64,000 bases of DNA from JADLGL01 sp963667605 (lineage in GTDB: Bacteria; Pseudomonadota; Alphaproteobacteria; Rhizobiales; Kaistiaceae), in contig CAXXUZ010000003.1 of NCBI GenBank assembly GCA_963667605.2, positions 1,116,001 through 1,180,000 on the forward strand. The letters run 5' to 3'. Below are positions 56,691 to 64,000 of this stretch, piece by piece (the first letter of the stretch is position 1; every line of letters begins with the position of its first letter). Under the pieces are notes generated by a model. That model searched no databases. It was given only the letters and a program-made list of their open reading frames with translations, and was not told the origin of the DNA. A program made the translations under genes and the position numbers.

Positions 56691-56957
56691 TGTCCGGCGT
56701 CAGCGCCCCTGGGACAGATTGGGCGGATTGAACAAGAGAGGGTTTCTGGCTCATCTTAACCCACGAGGGATTGAAGATGAGACGGAACACCAATCACCAG
56801 AAAGCATCGGCCGAGAAGGTCGTGAAGGACATCCGGCGGGCGACTCGTCGGCAGTTCGGCGCCGAAGAGAAGATCCGGATCGTTCTGGAGGGCCTGCGCG
56901 GCGAGGACAGTATCGCTGAGCTGTGTCGCCGTGAGGGGATCAACCAGAACCTCTATT
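56691..56957 (+). mobile_element. Truncated second copy of the IS3-type element
   Basis: These 267 bases match 47681-47947 with a single difference visible at the seventh base (G instead of A). The copy includes the left inverted repeat and the first part of orfA (from ATG 56777), cut after INQNLY. The remaining 1.25 kb is missing. The orientation is the same as in the complete copy. Confidence 0.92.
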
Positions 56958-57204
56958 GGCAGATAATTTATTCGTGTCGTTGTCTTGGTCTTGGTCTTGG
57001 AAGAAACCGACATTCCCCAGATGACATCCAAATTCGCGGAAATCCTACCACGGCCCCATCTCCAAGGGAACTCTGTTCCCATTGCAGCCATCCGATGACA
57101 TGATTTTGGTAATCGGCCAGCGCGTGGAAGGCCATTTGGTCGTTTCTCTTGCCATCCAGACACACCTCTCGTGTCGCAATCTCCTTGCCGTCGATTCCCT
57201 CGGC
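56958..57204. other. Unassigned sequence between two broken insertion sequences
   Basis: Begins exactly where the IS3 copy ends. It contains a short CTTGGT repeat near 56983-57000. On the minus strand a frame reads GKEIATREVCLDGKRNDQMA without a recognisable family. The expected left end of the IS1380 element is not found here. Confidence 0.4.
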
Positions 57205-58554
57205 CTACGCCGGAGCGGGTCTTCGTCGTAGATCATCAATCAGGCTCAAGATTTTCTGGAACAAGCTTCTTGGGACTGCAACCTCGGCCAATTGAAATGT
57301 GACGTACCGGCCATGGCTGACAACTTTCGCACCGATCTTGACCAGCTTCTCCCTCAGCGTCGTCAGCGACCATTGCTCCACGGTATCGGGCAACGCCAGG
57401 GTACGCATGAAGTTGCCGAGGTTATAGGCGAGTGCATGCAGCTGGAGCCGGACGGCATTGTTGCGTAACGAACGGCATGACAGCCGCGTCCACTTGATGG
57501 CGTTCTTGCCTTCCTTGATCCATTGCCCGGCAGTGTCGCGCTGATTGTAGAACGCAACAACCCGCTCGGCAGGACGGCTCAGGTTGGTGACGATGAAGCC
57601 GACGCGGGGATACGGTTCCCCTGAGTGCCACTCCACCTTGGCGACGACCCGGCGGGGCTCCGTCCAGCTACCGGCCCGATAGCTGAAGTTCGCGTAATAC
57701 CGACGAACTTCCTTCGGCGGCCGACCGACGGGGCGCTTGAGCAGGTGCGCGATGCTGTCGTGCAGCACCTTGTTGGCCAGAAGCCGGATGGCGTACTTGA
57801 AGCCTTCCGCTTCCAGAAACTCATAAACCTCGGGCGAGGCGAAGGCGGCGTCACCACGGAAATAACGCCGGAGTGTCTTGTTCCGGTATCGAGCGACCAC
57901 CGGGTCCAACACATCGCGCCATTCATGGGCGCTGTGCACGTTGCCCGGACGCAGGGCGCAACGCTCCAGATCGCCGAACTGGTTGAACACGAACAGCGGG
58001 TGATAGCACGCGCAGCCGAAGTGACCGTTGTAGGCCGTGCCCTCCTGGTCACCGTAGGTCGGGCTGACGGAGCTGTCCATGTCGAGCACGATAATCTTCG
58101 GCGGCTTGCGCTCGTTAACCTGGTCGATCCAGATGCCCAAAAGGTCAGCGAGCGCGGCGAGGTTGTCATTGGTGGCGAGTAACTCCGTCTCGAACCGGCC
58201 CATCTGGCTGGTCGATGCGCCGCCGCGCTCGACAGCCCTGCCGCCGACGATCCACCGCATCGCAGGATCGCGCCCCAGCCGGTCGGCGTCGTTCACGTCC
58301 TCGTACCCGGCAAGACGACCATAGACGGATTGGCGAAGGAGACCGATGATGCCGTGCCAACCGTTCTTGCCGGTCCGGCTGTCAGCAATAACGTCACCGG
58401 CCAGCGTGGTCAGGCCGAGGGCTTCGTCCAGTTCACGATAGGCGAGCAGACCAGCGTCTGACGTGATCCGCGAACCGTGGAACTCGAACTTCAGTCTTCG
58501 GTCGAAAAACGCCCGCAGCAGCCCCCGATCCGACTCACCCTCCAGGTTCCGCAT
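57205..58554 (-). CDS. IS1380-family transposase
   Basis: A 449-residue DDE transposase, full length for IS1380. It begins MRNLEGESDRGLLRAFFDRR and contains SRITSDAGLLAYRELDEALG, a first catalytic Asp in IIVLDMDSSVSPTYGDQEG, AYNGHFGCACYHPLFVFNQF, LRRYFRGDAAFASPEVYEFL with the second Asp and TGYN-like AFYNQRDTAGQWIKEGKNAI with the Glu. The C-terminal QLHALAYNLGNFMRTLALPD is typical. The ATG at 58554 is chosen; a GTG three codons earlier is possible. The gene is intact though the element's left end is not. Confidence 0.92.
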   Translation of the reverse strand: MRNLEGESDRGLLRAFFDRRLKFEFHGSRITSDAGLLAYRELDEALGLTTLAGDVIADSRTGKNGWHGIIGLLRQSVYGRLAGYEDVNDADRLGRDPAMRWIVGGRAVERGGASTSQMGRFETELLATNDNLAALADLLGIWIDQVNERKPPKIIVLDMDSSVSPTYGDQEGTAYNGHFGCACYHPLFVFNQFGDLERCALRPGNVHSAHEWRDVLDPVVARYRNKTLRRYFRGDAAFASPEVYEFLEAEGFKYAIRLLANKVLHDSIAHLLKRPVGRPPKEVRRYYANFSYRAGSWTEPRRVVAKVEWHSGEPYPRVGFIVTNLSRPAERVVAFYNQRDTAGQWIKEGKNAIKWTRLSCRSLRNNAVRLQLHALAYNLGNFMRTLALPDTVEQWSLTTLREKLVKIGAKVVSHGRYVTFQLAEVAVPRSLFQKILSLIDDLRRRPAPA

Positions 58555-58599
58555 TCGACCCACTCTCCGTCTGATCTAATCCACTGATTCTTATACAGG
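57205..58599 (-). mobile_element. IS1380-family insertion sequence, left end not found
   Basis: The right end reads, on the minus strand, CCTGTATAAGAATCAGTGG from 58599 inward, a typical IS1380 terminal repeat. A matching inverted copy on the left, expected within about 100 bases of the transposase stop, is absent, so the element appears truncated or rearranged there. Confidence 0.75.
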
Positions 58600-58849
58600 A
58601 ATCAGACGGAAACCGCATCAGATGGATCGGTCACTTGGGGAATGCGGGACTAGGGCAATGGCAGGCCTTCCGACACTTTTGCCGTCTCTTGGGGCAGCGC
58701 AGTTCGGCTGGCCTACGTATCAGGTGCAGCCGGGGACTGTGCCTAACCCCGGCTTCCAATAGCCGCCGGGATATCAAGGTGCTCAGCCCCAGCCTCAGCC
58801 TCAGATCGCGCCAGTTCCTGGGCTACCCACTGCGACGACTGCGCCCCTC

Positions 58850-60310
58850 ATGTCTGTCCCCGGACAAGCTCATCAGGGCCAAGCGCAGGGTCCGCCGCCG
58901 CCACAATTCCAATGGCCACCGAATTATCAGGGGTATCAGCAACCCGCCCCTGGCCTGCTTGGCCCCAAGATCAATCCCGACGACAATATTTCGGCCCGTG
59001 CAGGCGGTCCATCGGACGCTATCTCCGCACCAATCACGCCCAAGGTTAAGCCGGGCGGCCCGGAAGCTCAGCGAACGCCGATCCGGGACTTCTTCAATGA
59101 ACGAGGAATAGGTGGCGGCCAGCTTCGAGAGATGTTCGGAGACGGTCAACTGCTTGATCGATTTAACCAAGTCATCACCGAAAACTCAGCGGCAATCTCG
59201 GCGTTTGCCTCAGGCCTCACCGGCGGCGGAACCACGCTTGAAAATATGTCCAACGCCTTTTCTGGGATGGCTCAGGGGCGGGTGTTTGATGAACAGTCAG
59301 CCCAGCAAAGACAAGCCGACGAAGCGCTGACGCAATTATTTCAAGACCCGGAATTTATGGCCCTCCCGGACTCAATGAGAAACTTCTTGATGAGCGATCT
59401 CGACGCTGGTCGAGAATTCGTAATGAGCCAGTTGATGAACCAGCAGGGGACGGCTGATCGTCCCTTTGAACAGGACCGAAACGGTGTGCTCCGCTATCTC
59501 GACAATGGCGAGCCCGTATTCCCCAACGTCGAGACCCAGCCAGAACCCGGATTCGGTCCTATCGTCACTGGGGAGACGGCGGCGGCACTTGGGCTCGACC
59601 CGACGAAGGCATGGCAGCAGGCCCCTGATGGCCGGTGGCAACAAGCCGGCGCTTCCGGTGTTAATGTCACGACCAACGTTGGCGGGGAAGGCTCGCGGTT
59701 CGGGGAACAATTGGCCGGGGCTCTTGGGGATGACTTTGTCGACCAGCGCAACGCGGCGCTCCAGGCGGTGCAGATCCTTACGACGGCACAGCTTGGCCGG
59801 CAGCTTCTCAACGAAGGCACGATTGTTGGTGCCGGGGCCAATTTCCTCTTGGCAATGGGCGACGGTCTGGAACGGCTCGGCATTCATCTTGCCGATGATG
59901 CGCGGGCTAACACCAGAGCCTACGCAGCTTTGATGGCCGGCGAGGTCGGTCGGATGATCCAGCTCTTCGGCGCCGGTACTGGGCTGAGCGATGCTGACCG
60001 AGAATTTGCTCGGCAGATGGCCGGCGGCGAGATCACCATGACCGAGCAAGCCCTTCGCCGGATTCTGGATATCAATGAGCGCGCGGCCCGCAACCTCATC
60101 GAAGCCTGTAATCGGCAGGCGCAACAGATCGAGAGAGCGCCGGGTTATGCCGACAACCCGATCGTGCCATTCCCGCTGACGATCGATATGCCGTTCGCGG
60201 GAGGGGCTGGAACTCCGGCTGCCGCCCCAGCAGCCAATGATCCGTTCGGTCTCGGTATTCTCGGCGGCGGGATTGAATATCTCGGCGTGCCTGGTTTGGA
60301 GGCTCGCTGA
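58850..60310 (+). CDS. Phage virion-associated protein (prophage remnant)
   Basis: A 486-residue protein rich in Gln, Pro, Gly and Ala. The same frame is open upstream to an ATG at 58658 (MAGLPTLLPSLGAAQFGWPT) but is broken by an in-frame TAG at 58760, where the flanks GFQ and PPGYQ suggest a mutated Gln codon. So 58850 is probably an internal start of a longer original. The body has ALGLDPTKAWQQAPDGRWQQ and GTGLSDADREFARQMAGGEI with EQALRRILDINERAARNLIE, a pattern seen in podovirus-type internal or DNA-transfer proteins. It is followed without a gap (TGATG) by another phage-like frame that is broken. Confidence 0.55.
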   Translation: MSVPGQAHQGQAQGPPPPQFQWPPNYQGYQQPAPGLLGPKINPDDNISARAGGPSDAISAPITPKVKPGGPEAQRTPIRDFFNERGIGGGQLREMFGDGQLLDRFNQVITENSAAISAFASGLTGGGTTLENMSNAFSGMAQGRVFDEQSAQQRQADEALTQLFQDPEFMALPDSMRNFLMSDLDAGREFVMSQLMNQQGTADRPFEQDRNGVLRYLDNGEPVFPNVETQPEPGFGPIVTGETAAALGLDPTKAWQQAPDGRWQQAGASGVNVTTNVGGEGSRFGEQLAGALGDDFVDQRNAALQAVQILTTAQLGRQLLNEGTIVGAGANFLLAMGDGLERLGIHLADDARANTRAYAALMAGEVGRMIQLFGAGTGLSDADREFARQMAGGEITMTEQALRRILDINERAARNLIEACNRQAQQIERAPGYADNPIVPFPLTIDMPFAGGAGTPAAAPAANDPFGLGILGGGIEYLGVPGLEAR

Positions 60311-61531
60311 TGGCTGATGCAGCACCCCTTCAAGGCCCGTTCACTCCGGTTGCTACCGGGGGGTTCTTTGCGCCCGATCTCGGGCTTGGCAATCAACTTG
60401 CGAATTTCCGCCAAGCTTATCCAGAGTAAGAACAAGCCACCGACAGGCAGATTCTGGAGGGCTTCTATCGGGAATTTCTCGCCCAACACATGACGAGGGA
60501 GGAATTCCAGGAGCGTCTGTTATCGCCAGCAGTCCCGACAGACACCGGGTTCGGGCCGGCAATCAATTTATCGAATTTTCGATCAGGCGCTCGCCGAAGT
60601 GGCGGGGAAGGAAATCACGGCCGCATATCGAGAGCAGCGAGCGGCAAGGCCGACAATTCAGAAGATCACCGATTACACGCGGGCATTTGTTCAGGGCCTT
60701 ACCGGCCAACACGCGGACGATATCAAGGCGTGGTTTGCTCGGATCGGATTAGTTCCCGCTCCCGGAAACACTCCAGAAGAGCGATATCAGAATACCCTCG
60801 ATTGGGAGCGATCTCAGGGGGCGGCTTTTCTAGCGGAGAACCCGGTAGGTGCGATAGGCGCTGAAGTGCTGGGAACAGCGCCTTATCTGTTGTCCTCGGC
60901 GGTGCGCGGACCCGGTGCCGGTGCATCAATACCGGAGCGCGTCTTTCATGGAACCTCGTTGGGTATTGGGGCGGGCGCTGTTTATGGTCATGGCGCAGCC
61001 GAAGGCGGGCTCTTGTCGCCCGAGCGGCTGGGGCGGCTCTTGAAACTGGACGAGCAACTGGCTTGGTTGGTGCCGCAGAGCCTTTTGCAGCCGAGGCAAT
61101 CGCTCCGGTGATGAATTTCGCCGCCAACAGAGTCAGCGGGCCGGCAAGGGCGAGCCGCAACATCAACGACGCTCTGCAGTCATCCGGCACCAACCGGGGC
61201 GCGGTGGCTGATGCCATGGCCAGGAACCCCGAGCTGATCCTGCGCTCGATGTCGATTCGCCCGCGCTCAGGGGATAGCAACTCAGCCAGGGCCGGGACGG
61301 GGGGTCATCGAGGACGCGGTCAACGCTCGATCCACCCGAGCCGGTGCCGCGGTTAGCGGTGCGTTCGACGAAGCACTGGGCAGCGCCCCTAATGTCAGGG
61401 TGTTGTTGGAGAGCATCCAACAGCGTGTGCGTGCCGTCGGTGTTCAGTTTGACCCGCTGTTGGCTCAGGCCGGATCGGTCGATGTCCGGGCAATTGTTGC
61501 AGCGATCGATCGGCGACTGCCGAATGGTTAG
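60310..61531 (+). pseudogene. Phage internal/DNA-transfer protein remnant, multiply broken
   Basis: Starts at 60310, overlapping the previous stop. It reads PLQGPFTPVATGGFFAPDLG, hits a TAA at 60427, continues in frame with QATDRQILEGFYREFLAQHM, then shifts near 60590 to FDQALAEVAGKEITAAYREQ and PGNTPEERYQNTLDWERSQG with a hydrophobic glycine-rich stretch, shifts again near 61070 (NFAANRVSGPARASRNINDA) and near 61300 (VIEDAVNARSTRAGAAVSGA), and ends at a TAG at 61531. At least one stop and three frameshifts show decay of a single long gene. Confidence 0.7.
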
Positions 61532-61917
61532 CAGTTCCGTCATGCCGGGTCACCGCCGCCGCGGCGGCAACCACTCATCGGCGCTAGCGGTCGGTCCCCG
61601 CTGGCGCCAACTGTACGGCACCGCAAAGGAGACCGAAACAAAACTCGCAGGAACGTCCCGCACGGCCCTTTTCCACCGAACAGCCGCAAGATCCCAGGGT
61701 CGGCAATCCGTAAAGCGCAGCGACCGCCTCTCCGTACCGACGTGTCCAAATTGCATCCCAGAAATCCCTCCCTTAAGGCATCGGCTGAACACAGCCAGCG
61801 GCGGACAATGACCATTGCGCAGCAGTTTCTGCAAGCGAGAAGCAGCACTCGGCTTGACTCCACTTGCCTCCGTCGCAGCCAAGCGCACCCTCACCAACTG
61901 GTGACCGGACCCCTGCT
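61532..61917. other. Intergenic sequence right of the prophage remnant
   Basis: About 390 bases with no supported gene. The overlapping open frames on both strands are Arg/Pro/Ser-rich and match nothing I recognise. It may mark the right edge of the accessory region. Confidence 0.45.
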
Positions 61918-62319
61918 TCAGCCGTCGCCGCGATATTGCGCGTCAACCACCGGCTCGAGCCAAGCGATGTGCTGGCCGCCCAGCGCTTCCTGCATCGCCA
62001 AGTGCGACATCAAATTGTTGGGGGCGGCGCCGTGCCAGTGCTTCTCGCCCGGCTCGATCCACACCACGTCCCCAGCCTTGATCTTGTTGATCGGCCCGCC
62101 CCAAGACTGCACCAACCCGCAGCCAGCCAAAACATAGAGCGACTGTCCAAGAGGATGGGTGTGCCAATTGGTCCGCGCGCCGGGCTCGAACCTCACCACC
62201 AACGCCCTCACCCGCGCCGGCTTCGGCGCCTCGACCACCGGATCCTGCCAGACCACCCCGGTAAAATGCTCCCCGGTCAATTCCTTCGACGCCACCGATC
62301 CATTGGGTTGTACTTTCAA
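61918..62319 (-). CDS. Cupin-domain protein
   Basis: A 133-residue single cupin. The first motif is FEPGARTNWHTHPLGQSLYV with two His and the Gln/Glu position; the second is GDVVWIEPGEKHWHGAAPNN with a further His. This resembles small cupins of the carboxymuconolactone decarboxylase-associated or hydroxynitrile lyase-like type. I use a TTG start at 62319 preceded by AAAGGTGA; the longer frame to 62484 reads as non-conserved sequence. It is divergent from the peptidase gene. Confidence 0.78.
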   Translation of the reverse strand: MKVQPNGSVASKELTGEHFTGVVWQDPVVEAPKPARVRALVVRFEPGARTNWHTHPLGQSLYVLAGCGLVQSWGGPINKIKAGDVVWIEPGEKHWHGAAPNNLMSHLAMQEALGGQHIAWLEPVVDAQYRGDG

Positions 62320-62497
62320 TTCGTCACCTTTCGGATGTTGCTGCCCGCATCGCATGCTTACGCTGTCAGCTTGCCACCGGCGCTTTCTCTGCTGCAAGCC
62401 TCGACGGTTGGAATTGCGCACCTGGACCCACCAGTTTATCGAGTGGTCACTTGGCGGCTGATCGCCCGCCGCTACCGGCGACAATTGCAGGCACCCG

Positions 62498-63439
62498 ATG
62501 AAGGAATCCCCGTTCGCTGCCTCGGGCCAGCTTTTCGATGTCGGCGACGATCATCAGCTCTATGTCGAGGAGATCGGGTCCGGCCTGCCGGTGGTGTTTC
62601 TCCATGGCGGCCCAGGCAGCGGCTGCCGGCCGGAACAACACGCTCTGTTCGATCGCCGTAAATACCGGGCAATCTTCTTCGATCAAAGGGGCGCGGGTCG
62701 CAGCCGGCCGCATCGCCTGCTCTCGTCCAACACCACAGACGACCTCGTCAATGACCTTGAGGCAATTCGTAGCGCACGCGGCATCGCGCGCTGGCTGCTG
62801 GTCGGCGGATCATGGGGAGCGACGCTCGCCCTTGCTTATGCCGAGCGCCACCCGGACCGCGTCGCCGGCATCGTGCTTCGCGCAGTGTTTCTCGGCACTC
62901 GCGCCGAATTGGACTGGGCCTTTGTCGAGGGCCCCCGAAAGTTTCACCCCCGCCTTCTTGACGACTTCCTTTCGATCCTGCCGCCGGAGGAAAGAGACGA
63001 CCCTTTGCCAGCCTATTGGCGCTGCATTCTCGATCCCGATCCGGCAATGCACCGCCAGGCGAGGTGGGCCTGGCATGACACCGAGCGGGTGCTGTCGGAA
63101 CTAGCATCGCCCGCGACCCGAATAGACCGGCGGCATCAGCCTGCCGATCCGCTGCCGTCCACTCCGTTGTTCGAGGCCCACTATTTCAGCCATGATTGCT
63201 TTTTGACGCCCAACCAGCTCCTCCGCGAAGCTGGCCGGCTGACGGGCATTCCAGGGGCAATTGTGCAGGGCCGATACGACCTCCTTTGCCCTCCGACGAA
63301 CTCGGCCGCGCTAGCCGACGCCTGGCCGGACGCCGAAGTGACGATGGTCGAAAGCGCGGGTCACTCTATGCGCGAGCCTGGCATTATGGAGGCTATGATC
63401 AAGGCGCTAGAGGCGGTCGCGGCAAGGGCGAGTTTCTAG
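62498..63439 (+). CDS. pip: Proline iminopeptidase
   Basis: A 313-residue alpha/beta hydrolase of peptidase family S33 that removes N-terminal proline. It has the oxyanion motif VVFLHGGPGSGCRPEQHALF, IFFDQRGAGRSRPH, the nucleophile elbow LLVGGSWGATLALAYAERHP, the cap region SILPPEERDDPLPAYWRCIL and the Asp/His in VQGRYDLLCPPTNSAAL and SAGHSMREPGIMEAMI. Length and motif order match the bacterial family. Confidence 0.92.
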   Translation: MKESPFAASGQLFDVGDDHQLYVEEIGSGLPVVFLHGGPGSGCRPEQHALFDRRKYRAIFFDQRGAGRSRPHRLLSSNTTDDLVNDLEAIRSARGIARWLLVGGSWGATLALAYAERHPDRVAGIVLRAVFLGTRAELDWAFVEGPRKFHPRLLDDFLSILPPEERDDPLPAYWRCILDPDPAMHRQARWAWHDTERVLSELASPATRIDRRHQPADPLPSTPLFEAHYFSHDCFLTPNQLLREAGRLTGIPGAIVQGRYDLLCPPTNSAALADAWPDAEVTMVESAGHSMREPGIMEAMIKALEAVAARASF

Positions 63440-63559
63440 CCCGTCACCGCCGTCAACACAGTGGAAACGGCTTAAAACGGGCACTATCAGTCATCATAGG
63501 CTATCCCGATAACAGACATAGATTTAACCGGAGGCGGTCCGTCTATAAGTGAACTCCTT

Positions 63560-63581
63560 GGCACCTGATTTCCTCGGTGCC
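63560..63581 (+). other. Inverted repeat in the leader before pqqA
   Basis: GGCACC-N10-GGTGCC lies 40 bases before the pqqA start. No T-run follows. It may be a leader hairpin or protein-binding dyad. The gap from 63440 to 63621 must carry the pqq promoter. Confidence 0.4.
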
Positions 63582-63621
63582 GTCCTAGCGGCAATCACGC
63601 TGCATCCTGATGGAGGACAAT

Positions 63622-63702
63622 ATGGCCTGGAAGACCCCGAAGATCGCCGAAGTCTGCGTCGGCATGGAAATCAACATGTATGCTTGCGCGACCCGCAAGT
63701 AG
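63622..63702 (+). CDS. pqqA: PQQ precursor peptide PqqA
   Basis: A 26-codon gene, preceded by GGAGGA. The peptide starts MAWKTPKIAEVCVGMEINMY and ends ACATRK. The conserved Glu and Tyr, spaced by three residues in MEINMY, are the atoms-source residues that PqqE cross-links to build pyrroloquinoline quinone. The next gene is pqqB, the usual order. It is too short to stand out in a simple reading-frame search. Confidence 0.95.
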   Translation: MAWKTPKIAEVCVGMEINMYACATRK

Positions 63703-63735
63703 TCACCTGACCCCCGTCGCACTCGAAGTGCCAAT

Positions 63736-64000
63736 ATGCTCCATGTGCTGGTTCTGGGAGCTGCGGCGGGGGGCGGTGTCCCGCAATGGAACTGTAACTG
63801 CACCGTTTGCAATACCGCTCGAGCGAGCAATCCTGGCCTGAGATCGACCCAGGCCTCCATCGCCGTAAGTGCTGACGGCGATAATTGGTTTCTGATCAAC
63901 GCTGCCCCCGACCTGCGGCAGCAGATCGTCGACAATCCCAAGCTCCACCCAAGACACGATCTACGCGACAGCCCGATCGCCGGAATCGTCTTGACAAATG
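63736..64000 (+). CDS. pqqB: PQQ biosynthesis protein PqqB, 5' part (runs off window)
   Basis: The first 88 codons of PqqB, a metallo-beta-lactamase-fold protein needed for PQQ synthesis. MLHVLVLGAAAGGGVPQWNC with CNCTVCNTARASNPGLRSTQ carries the conserved zinc cysteines, followed by SIAVSADGDNWFLINAAPDL and RQQIVDNPKLHP. It starts 33 bases after pqqA. The rest, with pqqC-pqqE expected, is outside the window. Confidence 0.95.
   Translation, partial: MLHVLVLGAAAGGGVPQWNCNCTVCNTARASNPGLRSTQASIAVSADGDNWFLINAAPDLRQQIVDNPKLHPRHDLRDSPIAGIVLTN

Noticed and set aside
59372..60325. Minus-strand open frame of 317 codons opposite the phage protein
   Set aside because: Its composition is that of a shadow frame, and the plus strand has coherent phage-like sequence with a coupled downstream gene.

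Overview
This window looks like the chromosome of a free-living alphaproteobacterium with high-GC DNA. Marker genes that suggest this are the cell-cycle regulator gcrA, apaG, a SAM-II riboswitch before metZ, a PodJ-like polarity protein, the long two-domain dCTP deaminase family, a dnaA-dnaN-recF-gyrB cluster and a urt-ure urea gene block. I cannot name a genus.

Bases 1-31,000 are mostly housekeeping. The order is: 3' end of polA; a DHFR-like gene; a large coiled-coil/Sel1/peptidoglycan-binding protein; a decayed TSUP transporter plus TIGR02186 pair; gcrA; argD-argF-hslO; apaG; metZ under a SAM-II riboswitch; a dCTP deaminase; a tRNA-Gly(CCC); dnaA, dnaN, recF and gyrB (gyrB has a +1 frameshift in this sequence); a maleylacetate reductase; a cyclic-nucleotide-binding protein beside a flavoprotein oxidoreductase; and several small or broken genes.

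Bases 31,095-42,250 are a coherent nitrogen-scavenging locus. A sigma-54 type promoter with a possible NtrC site precedes urtABCDE (urea ABC importer). This runs directly into ureD-ureA-(small membrane protein)-ureB-ureC-ureF-ureG-ureE. Imported urea would be split to ammonia and CO2 by the nickel urease assembled by UreDEFG.

Bases 43,800-61,500 are an accessory region. It holds a recombinase remnant, a LysR/NmrA divergent pair, an IS630 element, a complete IS3-type element inserted in a cytochrome P450 gene, a 267-bp truncated second copy of the same IS, an IS1380 element and a decayed prophage segment. Between the IS copies lies a lipid gene group: Cfa-type methyltransferase, P450 (broken), GNAT-fold acyltransferase, serine palmitoyltransferase and a classical SDR. 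I read this as a putative horizontally acquired sphingolipid/ceramide locus with unusual modifying enzymes. It is the most interesting system in the window.

Bases 61,900-64,000 return to chromosome-like genes: a cupin, a proline iminopeptidase, the 26-residue PQQ precursor gene pqqA and the start of pqqB, which runs off the window. Frameshifts and stops are frequent across the window (TSUP, TIGR02186, gyrB, EAL, P450, IS630 and phage genes). Some may be sequence errors, most obviously the one in the essential gene gyrB.
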